64,000 bases of DNA from Ignavibacteriota bacterium (lineage in GTDB: Bacteria; Bacteroidota; Ignavibacteria; Palsa-1295), in assembly GCA_003151825.1 (NCBI GenBank), contig PLYO01000029.1, positions 48,141-112,140 on the forward strand. The letters run 5' to 3'. Under the pieces are notes generated by a model. It saw nothing but the letters and a program-made list of their open reading frames with translations. It searched no databases and was not told where the DNA came from. Below, piece after piece: positions 25,512 through 34,750 of the stretch (its first letter is position 1; the number at the start of each line of letters is the position of its first letter). The position numbers and the translations under genes were made by a program.

Positions 25512-28500
25512 ATGGGGAAGTGCTGTAGAAAATTCTTTTGTATTGGAGCGCTGGGGCTCGTTGCGAGCCCTCTTCATGCGCAGGATTGGACGCGAATAGG
25601 CTCACTTCCAAGCGTACCGACATCAGGTTTCTTTTTTGACACGAAGTCAGGACTTGTTGCTTCCAACTCTTCAACTGTCGGGCGACAGCCCGCTATTTTT
25701 AAAACAACCGATGGCGGAGACACCTGGACATCGGTAACCTTACCTGTAGATTTGCAAGGCTTGCAAGGATTTGGGGAGTTCATCTCGTCCATCTATATGC
25801 ACGACCGAATGAACGGCTGGTTTTCATATCATGGATACCCACCTTACCCCTTCTCACCTTATACCCCAGGAATTTATCGGACGAGTGATGGTGGCAACAC
25901 TTGGAACGCACTTGACTCGTCTCAATATAACTGTGTGAAATCCGAAGGTGGAACTCTTTATGTGTCCGATGGAGGTATTGCGCAGCTTAACGATAGCGTA
26001 TGCATGATTAGCGGCGGCGCCGCTCCGGCAAAGCCGGTGGGACAGGGTGCTTATGTGCAGTGGCAGACCTATGTTACCACGAATGCCGGGAAATCGTGGA
26101 CCACTACCCCTTTGGTGGAGGAGTCGTGGGGAATTTACGTGCAACAAGCGACCGGAATATTTTTCCTTTACCCTGAAGGAATTGGAACTATAAGCAGCAA
26201 GACCATTGATTCATCTCAACTCTGGTATTCGCTGGATACTGGCCGCAATTGGATAGCAGGGGCCACAATTCCTAATTTGTCATCATTTTACTCGACTTCC
26301 GGTGACATTGAAGGGGATGGCAATGCTATTTACATACAGAGCACCGAAAAGGGAATGTTCCGATCTATGGATCAGGGCCAAAGTTGGAAATCGGTAGGAG
26401 GTCCATCGAATTTGATTGACACACGCTTTTGTGTGCTTCCGTCGTGTAACGGTGGAACAGTGATTGCCTTCGATGCAGCAGGCGGCATTTGGTTGACCAC
26501 CGATGGCGGAGACGGCACACTCGGTGATCCCATTCCAACGGGCGATATTTTGTCTGCCGATACTTCCCACCTCACTTCGTCATGTGGGGGGACGCGCATT
26601 CCTGTTCCCATGCAGGGCCAGGCCATCGATAGCATTTTTATTCACGCCTCAATTGCGGCGGATAGCCTTCGTCAGTTTTCTATTACAAGCGCAAACAACA
26701 TTTTACTGAGGGGTGGCGATAACGATACATTATGGATCGATTATTCTCCCCACTCTACACCATCCACAAGCACCCTCACGCTCAATTTCCAAAATAGCTG
26801 GCACTGTTCGGATTGGGCGGAAACGCGGACGATTATCGTGACAACGCCGCCCTCGGCTTTGGCCATTGCGCCGCAGCCAATTACAGGGAGCTGCAAGGTA
26901 CTCGCCGATTCAGGCTTCGTGCAAATCGATTCGTGTCAGTTGCTTGTGATTACGAATGTGCGGGTTCCGCCATCCATTGCAAACCGGTTGCAATTTCAAT
27001 ACTCGCTGCCGGATACCATCCGGAATGGTTACCACAATACGTTGCCGTTCACGTTCGACCCCCGCGATACGGCTACCAATGGAACCGTTCCTATAGAACT
27101 CACGGGCTATTATTTCGGGACAAGCGTTCCGTTCGATACAACGTTCAATGTTAATGTTGCCGCTATTCCTGGTTTGCCTAATCTCACATCGTCCCTATCC
27201 TCAGTCGCATTCGGCGCTGTCAAGATGTGCGCCAACTTTGCCGCTCGCGATACGTTCGTCACTTTCACGAACTCCGGCTGCGCGCCGGATACGATAACGC
27301 AGATTACGGTTACTGGCGCGGGTTTCACCGGCGGGAATGATACACTGCCCATTATCGTCGCGCCGGGGGACTCGGTAACGTTCAACTATCGTTTCGTTCC
27401 TCCGGATTCGGGCGCGTTTACGGGTGAGGCGCGGCTGAATGTAAGCTCGATGGGTCTGACGGAAAATCCGGCGATTGCGCTTGCGGGAAAAGGTGTGCAG
27501 GGTTTTGGCATTCTGGACGTGCGCAGCACGGCATTGCAGGCCGGAAGCTTTTCCTTCTGCGCGGGCGATACGACGGTCTTCGATACGATCTCGAACAAGG
27601 GCTGCGATACACTCGTGATTTCGAATATCGTTTTTATCGGTGACGCGGCGTTTTCGCTCACTTCCCCTTTACACGATACGCTGCTGCTCCCTTACGATTC
27701 GGCGATTATCCAATTTTATTTCGCTCCCCGCACGAAAGGCGCTCATGCGGCCACGCTTTCGTTTCATTCCCAAAATATCGTGAACGATTCGGGGCGCGAT
27801 ACCGCCATTACCCTTGCGGGACTTGGCCTGGGCGGCACTACGGAACTGTTTGCCGACACCGCGACGCGCAATTTCGGAGCGCTCTATGCCTGCGAAACGC
27901 GCGACACCACCATCACGCTCTACAATACGGGCTGCGATACGCTGTATGTGGATAGTTCCTATCTTTCTAACGGGACGTATGCGGCCGTGGGAACGTATCC
28001 ACTTAGGATTTTGCCGAAGGATTCCACCACCGTGCATGTTTTGCTGACCGGCGATACTTCGGGAATGAATGGCTCGCTGGAATTTTTCAGCGATGCGAAT
28101 GTGGGAAGTAAAACGGCGAGGATTCCGCTTTCGGCGAGCATTATCCAGCCGGCGTCGCTGCATCTATCGCTTGTGCAGGGTAGGGACGTGCTGCGCACGT
28201 CCTCTTCCGGAGATGTCGATACGTTTTATCTTGTGCTCACGGGGCAGGACGTGCGCAGCACGTCCCTACAGAATATAACGTTCGATCTTACGCATAATGA
28301 CGATCTCCTCACTTTTGTACACGCAAGCGGAGTGGGACTTCAGCATTCGAGGCTGGCGGGGACGCCAGCCTCCACGCGGGATAGTTTCGCGTGGGTGGTG
28401 CCGTCCCCGGCACCACCGCCATTGGACACCATCGGCACGCTGACGTTTCAGGTGTATCTCACGGACTCCACGAGCACGCCGCTCACGCTTTCGAATATTT

Positions 28501-28889
28501 CGTTCACAAACTCACTCAAACTTCCGAACGATTGCGTTGCCTCGATTGACGATGCGAGTTCGGGATTCACCTATAACTTCCGCTGCGGCGAGCAGATGAT
28601 TCAGGATGCGATGGCGGGCGTGCCGTTTACGATTACGAGTATCGTCCCGAACCCTGCACAGGATGAGATTACGGTCGAGGTCGCCGCGGTGGGCGACCTC
28701 CACGCGATTAGTTATGAGATGTATGATGCGTTGGGCACGGGTGTGCTCGGCACCACCCCCCAGCCCCCTCCTCTTGTCAGAGGAGGGGGAGTGACGCTGG
28801 ATGTTTCGGATGTTCCGTCGGGGTTGTATTTTTTGCGGCTGTCGGAGGGCGGATATGCGCAGTCACGGAGCGTGGTGGTCGAGCATTGA
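25512..28889 (+). CDS. Secreted BNR-propeller / anchor-D protein with T9SS domain and embedded palindromes
   Basis: About 1125 residues from the ATG at 25512, which gives a good signal peptide (MGKCCRKFFCIGALGLVASP, then LHAQ). In-frame starts at 25470 and 25350 would put the signal too far inside. Residues ~25-370 hold BNR/sortilin-like repeats (KTTDGGDTWTSV, RTSDGGNTWNAL, MFRSMDQGQSWKSVG). Choice-of-anchor D Ig-like repeats follow (CAPDTITQITVTG, GCDTLVISNIVF). A cohesin-like segment and a T9SS domain end the protein (IVPNPAQDEIT, PSGLYFLRLSEGG). Three palindromic elements lie in frame in the last third. The same architecture recurs at 31847 and 34751. No catalytic motif seen. Confidence 0.88.
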   Translation: MGKCCRKFFCIGALGLVASPLHAQDWTRIGSLPSVPTSGFFFDTKSGLVASNSSTVGRQPAIFKTTDGGDTWTSVTLPVDLQGLQGFGEFISSIYMHDRMNGWFSYHGYPPYPFSPYTPGIYRTSDGGNTWNALDSSQYNCVKSEGGTLYVSDGGIAQLNDSVCMISGGAAPAKPVGQGAYVQWQTYVTTNAGKSWTTTPLVEESWGIYVQQATGIFFLYPEGIGTISSKTIDSSQLWYSLDTGRNWIAGATIPNLSSFYSTSGDIEGDGNAIYIQSTEKGMFRSMDQGQSWKSVGGPSNLIDTRFCVLPSCNGGTVIAFDAAGGIWLTTDGGDGTLGDPIPTGDILSADTSHLTSSCGGTRIPVPMQGQAIDSIFIHASIAADSLRQFSITSANNILLRGGDNDTLWIDYSPHSTPSTSTLTLNFQNSWHCSDWAETRTIIVTTPPSALAIAPQPITGSCKVLADSGFVQIDSCQLLVITNVRVPPSIANRLQFQYSLPDTIRNGYHNTLPFTFDPRDTATNGTVPIELTGYYFGTSVPFDTTFNVNVAAIPGLPNLTSSLSSVAFGAVKMCANFAARDTFVTFTNSGCAPDTITQITVTGAGFTGGNDTLPIIVAPGDSVTFNYRFVPPDSGAFTGEARLNVSSMGLTENPAIALAGKGVQGFGILDVRSTALQAGSFSFCAGDTTVFDTISNKGCDTLVISNIVFIGDAAFSLTSPLHDTLLLPYDSAIIQFYFAPRTKGAHAATLSFHSQNIVNDSGRDTAITLAGLGLGGTTELFADTATRNFGALYACETRDTTITLYNTGCDTLYVDSSYLSNGTYAAVGTYPLRILPKDSTTVHVLLTGDTSGMNGSLEFFSDANVGSKTARIPLSASIIQPASLHLSLVQGRDVLRTSSSGDVDTFYLVLTGQDVRSTSLQNITFDLTHNDDLLTFVHASGVGLQHSRLAGTPASTRDSFAWVVPSPAPPPLDTIGTLTFQVYLTDSTSTPLTLSNISFTNSLKLPNDCVASIDDASSGFTYNFRCGEQMIQDAMAGVPFTITSIVPNPAQDEITVEVAAVGDLHAISYEMYDALGTGVLGTTPQPPPLVRGGGVTLDVSDVPSGLYFLRLSEGGYAQSRSVVVEH
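28181..28268. repeat. Palindromic element inside coding sequence (GGACGTGC family)
   Basis: Two 22-bp arms (28181-28202 and 28247-28268) are exact reverse complements, and each arm itself contains a GGACGTGC/GCACGTCC palindrome. The whole is in frame and encodes GRDVLRTSSSGDV...LTGQDVRSTSLQ in the T9SS protein. Confidence 0.85.
28349..28417. repeat. Three tandem hairpins inside coding sequence
   Basis: Hairpins GAGGCTGGCG/CGCCAGCCTC (28349-28372), CACGCG/CGCGTG (28373-28393) and GGTGGTGCCG/CGGCACCACC (28394-28417) abut each other. They encode RLAGTPASTRDSFAWVVPSP in frame. Confidence 0.8.
28754..28795. repeat. Palindromic element inside a T9SS sorting domain (CCCCCTCCT family)
   Basis: CCCCCTCCTCT at 28764-28774 pairs exactly with AGAGGAGGGGG at 28779-28789. 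It encodes the odd stretch TTPQPPPLVRGGG between two normal strands of the sorting domain. The same CCCCCTCCT stem occurs in hemW at 49615-49677. Confidence 0.8.
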
Positions 28890-28998
28890 CGATGATTATC
28901 AGGATTATCAGGATACCGATTATCCGGATAATTCTGGATTTTCGTGGCGGGCGGGGAAATGGTCGTATCTTAGTAGAGTCTTAGATGGGCACCTATGT

Positions 28999-29030
28999 CA
29001 ATTACGAATTATGAATGACGAATTACGAAT
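28999..29030. repeat. AT-rich ATTACGAATT repeat, copy 2
   Basis: Two near-identical units, ATTACGAATTATGAATGACG and AATTACGAAT, related to 11831-11856 and 53454-53483. Confidence 0.55.
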
Positions 29031-29414
29031 GTGGAAACGGGAAAGGATGAGGTTTTCGGTAGGAAAGAAATTGCATAAGTTCATGAAAAGTCAAATGAAA
29101 ATTAAACGTGAAAACACATTTTGAGCACCTTTTCACTAAGAAAGATGGCTAAATTGGCTCGGAAACGCCACAGTTCATGAACCCGAAATGAAAGAAACAC
29201 AAAGTGGGCACCTGTTTTCTGGAAAGTGAATTATCAACAGAGGGTTAGAAAACACCGGGATTACCGAAAAAAATATTTTATGCCCGGAATCCGGAACGCA
29301 ACTGGACATTTTGTGGTAATCATAGAGTCGAATTTTTTGGTCAGCGCCCGTCGCGGAATCTTGAGCGGCTTTTCGGAGTTTCGATTTCTACGTTCGGGCG
29401 TCGTTTATCATTTA

Positions 29415-29422
29415 TACTTTTG
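29415..29422 (+). promoter_or_regulatory. Possible Bacteroidota-type -7 box, very close to start codon
   Basis: TACTTTTG matches TAnnTTTG and ends 9 bp before the ATG at 29432, which would make a nearly leaderless transcript. A weak TTCG lies at about the -33 position. A similar arrangement occurs at 55587. Confidence 0.4.
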
Positions 29423-29431
29423 CAACCGATT

Positions 29432-30328
29432 ATGAAATCTCGCATTGTTTTCGCAATTCCACCGGTAGTTTTCGCGGTGCTCATGGCCGCGTATGTTCTG
29501 TTCCCAGGCTCGCGATCGAGCAGCCTTCACGCAGCCAAGCCCGTGCCGGTCGATACGACAAAAAAGGGCGCCGTCATCAAAATCGATGAAGATACCTACG
29601 ATTTCCATGACATCGAGCAGGGCACGAAAGCCGAGCATAATTTCCTCATCGGTAATTCCGGGACGGATACGCTCGTGATTGCGAGCACGCGGCCATCGTG
29701 CGGCTGCACGGCAGCGGTTTTGGATGCGAAGGACAACCGGATTCCACCGGGCGGCACGAGCCGGCTGAAAGTGACCTTCGACGCCAATAATAAGCCCGAG
29801 GGTCCGATTATGAAAAGCGTGACGATCACCTCGAACGCGAAGAATACTCCGGATGCGATGGTTCGCATTCAGGGGCGGGTCGTGAAATCGAAGTTGGCGC
29901 ATAAGGTCACGATGCACTTGGACGGCCTGTTCCAGGGCGATTGCGCGAGCTGCCATGTCAATAAAGGTAAAGGCGAGCTTGGCGCGCGGCTCTTCGAAGC
30001 TGATTGCGCGATCTGCCACGGTACGAAGACGGACGGCAAGCCCGGCCCGGAACTCGCCAGCGAAGCCATGCTCAAGCATACGCCAAAGCAATGGCAGACG
30101 ATTATTTCGGATGGTATTACGAATACGGGAATGCCGGCGTTCCACACGAAGAATAAAGGTCCGCTCGGCGATGAGGAAATCGCTTCGCTCGTCGAATACA
30201 TGAGCGCGTTCAAGAAAGAGGCCGAGCGTAACAACATGATCAAATCCTTAGGACCCGCGACGGGCGCGACTTCCACGGGAACCGCGACCGGCACCGCAAA
30301 CGCCGCTCCAGCGCCCGCGAAAAATTAA
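29432..30328 (+). CDS. DUF1573 - cytochrome c fusion protein
   Basis: A 298-residue exported protein. Residues 1-27 form a signal or membrane anchor. Residues ~50-150 are a DUF1573 Ig-like domain (YDFHDIEQGTKAEHNFLIGN, RPSCGCTAAV, IPPGGTSRLKVTF). Residues ~165-262 are a c-type cytochrome domain with CASCH (171-175) and CAICH (192-196), and a possible axial Met in GMPAF (234). The second CxxCH heads the usual class I core; whether the first also binds heme is uncertain. The tail is Ala/Thr/Gly-rich. It probably carries electrons in the periplasm, but no oxidase or cytochrome maturation gene is nearby. A terminator follows. Confidence 0.88.
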   Translation: MKSRIVFAIPPVVFAVLMAAYVLFPGSRSSSLHAAKPVPVDTTKKGAVIKIDEDTYDFHDIEQGTKAEHNFLIGNSGTDTLVIASTRPSCGCTAAVLDAKDNRIPPGGTSRLKVTFDANNKPEGPIMKSVTITSNAKNTPDAMVRIQGRVVKSKLAHKVTMHLDGLFQGDCASCHVNKGKGELGARLFEADCAICHGTKTDGKPGPELASEAMLKHTPKQWQTIISDGITNTGMPAFHTKNKGPLGDEEIASLVEYMSAFKKEAERNNMIKSLGPATGATSTGTATGTANAAPAPAKN

Positions 30329-30345
30329 GAAAGCAGGGAAAGAAA

Positions 30346-30383
30346 AGAGAGTGGAGATGCTTGCATCTGCACTCTCTTTTTTT
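30346..30383 (+). terminator. Rho-independent terminator after the DUF1573-cytochrome gene
   Basis: AGAGAGTG and CACTCTCT form the lower stem, GAGAT/ATCTG extend it around GCTTGC, and a run of seven T follows. It starts 18 bp after the stop codon. Confidence 0.88.
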
Positions 30384-30444
30384 GGCGGCATGTGGAATTG
30401 GGAACTCGATTTTGAGAATTGAAAGTCTGAACCATCATTCTTAA

Positions 30445-31674
30445 TTGACTGCAAAGCTCCGACTCGATTCCATTGACGCGTTGCGAGGCACGGCCGCGCT
30501 GATGGTCGCAGGATACCATATCTGGGGTCATTACGGGGTCTATCCGTTTCCTTCGATTGGGGTGGTGCCGTGGACGAAGTCGGCGGGAATTTTTGCGTAT
30601 CTCGTTTCTCCATTTCGATGGGGTTATCTGGGGGTCGGGCTGTTCCTTGTCTTGAGCGGTTTTTGCATCCATCTTCCGTTTGCAAGGAAACGCGCGGAAT
30701 CGGGGCGCTATGATTTCGAATGGCGGAAGTTTTATCTCCGGCGTTTGTGGCGGCTATACCCGGCGTATGCCGTTTCGGTTGTGGGAACATTCTTTTTGCT
30801 GCTCTTCACCTCGCATGGTACGGATCTTGTCGGCTCGCCGCCAACGGTGATGGATCTTCTATCGCATCTCACGCTGACGCATGGTTATTTCGACCGGTAT
30901 TTTTATGGGATTGTGCATGTCTATTGGTCGCTCGCGCTGGAGTTCGAAATTTATCTCGCGTATCCCATTTTTCTTTACGCCTTTCGGAACATTGGCCTTT
31001 CGCGCTCGATCATTCTGCTCTCGGTCGTTTCGCTCGCGTGGCGTTTTGTCATGATGAACGTCTTTCACTATCAGCTAATCAGTATTGCGCCGACCGGCCC
31101 CTACGCACCGATGGGATTTGTGCTCTCGCGGATGCCGGAGTGGCTCTTCGGCGCATGGCTTGCGGAGTGGTTCGTCGCTGGTGGGAATCAAAGCTTCCAC
31201 CGCATTTCGCTCGTCATTGCCTCGGTGGTGGTGCTTTTCGCCGCCATTCTTTCGACGCTCGCGGAACCGATGTGGGTATTCACCGATCTGCTGTTCGGAC
31301 TCGGGTTTGCGTTCGTGATTGCGGCCGCAATCGTTCCGATGCGTCACGGAGCATCTTCCTCGCCGAAACATATACTTTATCGCGCATTAGTTTGGACGGG
31401 CACGATCAGCTATTCGATCTATCTTTTTCACATGCAGCTTTCCTGGTTTGCCAATCCCTGGATACGCGAACTTTCGAGCGAGCCGCTTCAATTTTTGCTA
31501 CGGGTGGGCGTGCTGCTCATTTCTATTCCATTCATTGCGCTTATTTTCCGTTTCGTCGAGGCGCCGTTTCTTTCCGCGCCGCGTCCGGATGAAAAACTTT
31601 TTCGTATCTATTCCGTGCTTTCACGTTTCATTGGCATAAAATCGGATGCTTCCGTGGTAGTCCGGAACGGATAA
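30445..31674 (+). CDS. Acyltransferase 3 family integral membrane protein
   Basis: A 409-residue protein with about ten hydrophobic segments. It carries the family's opening IDALRGTAALMVAGYHIWGH, with the conserved His, and the second signature LGVGLFLVLSGFCIHLPFARK, followed by FYLRRLWRLYPAY. These enzymes O-acylate sugars of lipopolysaccharide, exopolysaccharide or peptidoglycan, using cytoplasmic acyl donors. The only start that keeps the N-terminus intact is TTG at 30445 (Leu-Thr-Ala-Lys-Leu-Arg). It lies between two T9SS protein genes rather than in a polysaccharide cluster, so the acceptor is unknown. Confidence 0.88.
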   Translation: MTAKLRLDSIDALRGTAALMVAGYHIWGHYGVYPFPSIGVVPWTKSAGIFAYLVSPFRWGYLGVGLFLVLSGFCIHLPFARKRAESGRYDFEWRKFYLRRLWRLYPAYAVSVVGTFFLLLFTSHGTDLVGSPPTVMDLLSHLTLTHGYFDRYFYGIVHVYWSLALEFEIYLAYPIFLYAFRNIGLSRSIILLSVVSLAWRFVMMNVFHYQLISIAPTGPYAPMGFVLSRMPEWLFGAWLAEWFVAGGNQSFHRISLVIASVVVLFAAILSTLAEPMWVFTDLLFGLGFAFVIAAAIVPMRHGASSSPKHILYRALVWTGTISYSIYLFHMQLSWFANPWIRELSSEPLQFLLRVGVLLISIPFIALIFRFVEAPFLSAPRPDEKLFRIYSVLSRFIGIKSDASVVVRNG

Positions 31675-31846
31675 ATCACTCGCGCCCCCTAAGCGTGGGG
31701 GATCGCTTCCTGCGTGGTTTCGAGGATTGCAATGTCTGAGGAGAAACAACCATTTTCCATCGAAAAATTTAAGCGGCTTCATTGTAACGTTTGGGGTGTT
31801 TGCCGTGTCGATGTTTATGGGCGATAGGTAAAACAATCCAGGCAAT

Positions 31847-34585
31847 ATGGCATTTTCCCGAAATAGCATTCGTACGATCGCGCGAAGGGGCATCGTGCTC
31901 TTCTTCGTGCTGGCTTCTGCATCCGTTTCCACGGCGCAAAATTGGAAGCAAATCGGCACGCTTTCGAGTTCGGCGCTTTGCGCCTATTTTTTCGATGTCA
32001 ATCATGGGGTCGCAGGTGCGGAAGGGACCATCTGGCGTTATACCAATGGCGCGTGGACCCAAATCTTCAACGTTCCTTCCGGAACGACCTCTTATTTTAC
32101 CTCGATAAACCAGTTGAGTCCGGGCGTACTCTACGCGACTTCCGGGGATGCGGATGTGTGGTTTTCGTCCGACAGTGGCTCGACCTGGCAAAACAGCGCG
32201 ACTGCGGGAAGCTTTGCATTGGATGCCTATATTACAAAAGGCACCTTATATGCGACGTATTCGGGCACGTACGCGCGGCTCGACACCAATATCTGCATCG
32301 TAACCAATAATAATGGTTCCGTACCCTACTATTCGACGAACGGCGGCGTCACCTGGACACATCCTTCCGGCACTTCCGGCATCGAAGGGCTTGGCGCGTA
32401 TGCCGACACATGCCGCAAAATATTTTTTGTTTCCAGCAAGGATAGCACGGCCTTTTATTCGTTAGATAGCGGCCATACCTGGCATGCTTGCGGCCCGAAG
32501 TTCTCCGAAGACATATTGAACGGGGCGGATGGGGTGGTCTGTCATCAGGATACCACGGGGGTCTGGTGCTCGGTCGATGCCGGGACCAGTTGGCAATTCC
32601 TGGGAGGGCCTAAAGCGACGGGAGGCCAACGCGGGATTTTTGAGTTTGGACCAAAAGGAAAGTACATTGTTGCCATGAGCGGCGAGACGCTCTGGCTCGA
32701 TACGCTCGTGGACAAAGTGGAACCCACGGACCCGATTACGCGGCCGGATACATCGGAAAATTGCCCGATCGCCCGCATCCCGATCACGGTCAGGCCCTTT
32801 GTGCTGCCGGTCCAGATGTCGATACGTATTACCGGCACCGGCCCGCAATCCCTCACTCCAAATGACACCATCTTCGAACTTCTTCCCGGCCCAGCAAAAA
32901 CATTTTGGTTCAATGTTACCCCTTCGATAGCCCAATACTCGTCCCATTTTACCATCTCCACGACGGCGACGGATGGATGCCGGACCTGGGGGTGGATCGA
33001 TACCTTCTCGATCGTGACCGTCCCACTCCCGTTCCAGGTGCCGAACATCGTGGTCCAGAATTGTATAGTTCCTAGAATTTCTATAAGTGCTATTTCCGCA
33101 ACTCAGCCGCTGAGAATGCATCTTTCCATTTCCGCAGACAGCGGATGGACCGTTCACCCAACCGATACCTCCCTTAGCCTTGCCGCCGGCCATGGGGGGA
33201 TAATAAATCTCACGCCTACCGCGCCCAGCCTGCCGATTGGAACGATTATTCAACTTCATGTGACCGATACCGTCGCATGTACGGTCTATGTTTGGGACAC
33301 GTCCTTTACCATTAGCGTAAAGCCTGTGCCGGTACACTACGCTTTGGTCGATTCGGTCGGGATTACCGCGTGCGATTCCATAAGAATCCCGATTGCCTTC
33401 GACCTCGCTTCGTGCGACTCATTGAATGTGGACGAGCTCACGGTTAATCCACCCAATGGTCTGCTGACCTTCGAGGGTAGTCCGGGCCTCCCGCTGGCAC
33501 GCGGGCAGAAGGATACGCTCTGGCTTCGCTATGCTCCGCATGGCCGGAACGATCTCACGCATTATCTGCTGACGATTAACAGTCATTTCGTTCCAGAAAG
33601 CACGGTGTTCGACACGACGCTGGCGTTTATCGCAGTGTCTTCGGGTTCACCGGAGCCCCGCGTATCCGTATCGCCCAATCTTAACATCGCCTCCTGTAAT
33701 GAAGTGGCCTTTCCTGTTTATATCAAAGCTGCGGGGTGCGAGGATATCCAAATCGATTCGCTTCTATTCAGCGAGACGGGGCTCATCGTGTCCGGAGGTC
33801 CGTCCACCGTTGACACCGTTCTTGCGGGAAAAACGGATACCTTGCATTACACCATCGAAGCTCTCTATCCTGGCTCTCGACCGCTCAATATTACGTGTTA
33901 CCTCTACCGTCTGGGGGACGAGTTGGTGTTCGATACGACGATTTCGCTCACGCTCGATGCAACGGGCGCCGATGCGCAGCCGCTGATTTCCGCTGCCCCA
34001 AAGCTCGATCTTTCCAATTGCTCGACTTCGATCGTTCCGTTCGTGCTTCACGCGCCATGCGATAACGTGACGATCACCTCGTGCGACCTCGCTGTCGCGA
34101 AGGGCCTGAACTACGACACCAACCTGACCTTTCCTCTGAAGCTCGATGCCGAAGCGTCCGATTCGCTTCTGCTCTCGTTTCCACCGCAAGGTCTGAATCT
34201 CACGACGACGATTCTTGCCGAGATCAAAGGCACCTACGGAGGAACAAGCAACGCCTTCGACACGACGGCTCAAACCATAGTTACGTTCGCATGCGCCGGC
34301 GTTTCCGAGGAAGCTCAGGGTGGCCCGCCACTTGTCCTTACAGGGCTGAGCGTTACTTCGGGCGAGCTTCAGCTTTGGCTTACAAAGAATGACGCCGCTA
34401 TTACCGAATGCCAGGCCGAGATCGTAACCGTGCTCGGCACAGTGGCCGCAAGCCGAAGCTTGCCGCTCATCTCAACTCAAAACCCATTCGACTGGGATCT
34501 GAACGGCCTTCCCTCCGGCACGTATTATCTACGCCTTGTGAGTGGAGACAACCGCCTATCCGCGCCTTTTGTGCTGATACGATAG
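31847..34585 (+). CDS. Secreted BNR-propeller protein with T9SS sorting domain
   Basis: A 912-residue paralogue of the proteins at 25512 and 34751. Signal peptide at residues 1-31 (IVLFFVLASASVSTAQN). Residues ~32-310 hold BNR/YCF48-like repeats (WKQIGTLSSSALCAYFFDVN, VWFSSDSGSTWQNS, YYSTNGGVTWTHP, FYSLDSGHTWHACG). Cys-pair Ig-like modules fill the middle (CDSIRIPIAFDLASCDSLNV, SCNEVAFPVYIKAAGCEDI). The sorting domain at the end is short and degenerate: no PNP motif, but LNGLPSGTYYLRLVSGDN and the end PFVLIR are retained. A T9SS substrate by family and neighbours; function unknown. Confidence 0.85.
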   Translation: MAFSRNSIRTIARRGIVLFFVLASASVSTAQNWKQIGTLSSSALCAYFFDVNHGVAGAEGTIWRYTNGAWTQIFNVPSGTTSYFTSINQLSPGVLYATSGDADVWFSSDSGSTWQNSATAGSFALDAYITKGTLYATYSGTYARLDTNICIVTNNNGSVPYYSTNGGVTWTHPSGTSGIEGLGAYADTCRKIFFVSSKDSTAFYSLDSGHTWHACGPKFSEDILNGADGVVCHQDTTGVWCSVDAGTSWQFLGGPKATGGQRGIFEFGPKGKYIVAMSGETLWLDTLVDKVEPTDPITRPDTSENCPIARIPITVRPFVLPVQMSIRITGTGPQSLTPNDTIFELLPGPAKTFWFNVTPSIAQYSSHFTISTTATDGCRTWGWIDTFSIVTVPLPFQVPNIVVQNCIVPRISISAISATQPLRMHLSISADSGWTVHPTDTSLSLAAGHGGIINLTPTAPSLPIGTIIQLHVTDTVACTVYVWDTSFTISVKPVPVHYALVDSVGITACDSIRIPIAFDLASCDSLNVDELTVNPPNGLLTFEGSPGLPLARGQKDTLWLRYAPHGRNDLTHYLLTINSHFVPESTVFDTTLAFIAVSSGSPEPRVSVSPNLNIASCNEVAFPVYIKAAGCEDIQIDSLLFSETGLIVSGGPSTVDTVLAGKTDTLHYTIEALYPGSRPLNITCYLYRLGDELVFDTTISLTLDATGADAQPLISAAPKLDLSNCSTSIVPFVLHAPCDNVTITSCDLAVAKGLNYDTNLTFPLKLDAEASDSLLLSFPPQGLNLTTTILAEIKGTYGGTSNAFDTTAQTIVTFACAGVSEEAQGGPPLVLTGLSVTSGELQLWLTKNDAAITECQAEIVTVLGTVAASRSLPLISTQNPFDWDLNGLPSGTYYLRLVSGDNRLSAPFVLIR

Positions 34586-34750
34586 ATCGTGCCTTGCAGA
34601 AAAATATCGGAAAGTTTTTTTCATAAGTTGCAACTTTCAGGGGTCTTTTCGTGTCGCTCATTGGTCGCGGGGAATGCTTCGGCTTGCGCTGCGATTTTAT
34701 CGTTTATTCCGTGTTTTAATAGAGAGGCACTATAAGCCTATCCGATCCAA

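Larger units (their letters stand above)
28890..29431. other. Intergenic region, 542 bp
   Basis: No supported gene. It holds short GATTATCAGGATTATCAGGAT repeats cut to about 20 bp just after the stop, an ATTACGAATT tract (28999-29030), three scattered GCACCT words (about 28989, 29123 and 29208) and a promoter-like box at 29415. Confidence 0.6.

Noticed and set aside
30720..31592. 290-codon plus-strand frame
   Set aside because: Alternative frame of the acyltransferase, which has clear family motifs in its own frame.
32462..33337. 291-codon minus-strand frame
   Set aside because: Antisense to the BNR T9SS protein; Gly/Arg-rich and without motifs.
34611..34639. Possible terminator GAAAGTT...AACTTTC after the T9SS gene at 31847
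   Set aside because: Short A/T-rich stem, large loop and no clear T-run on the 3' side.
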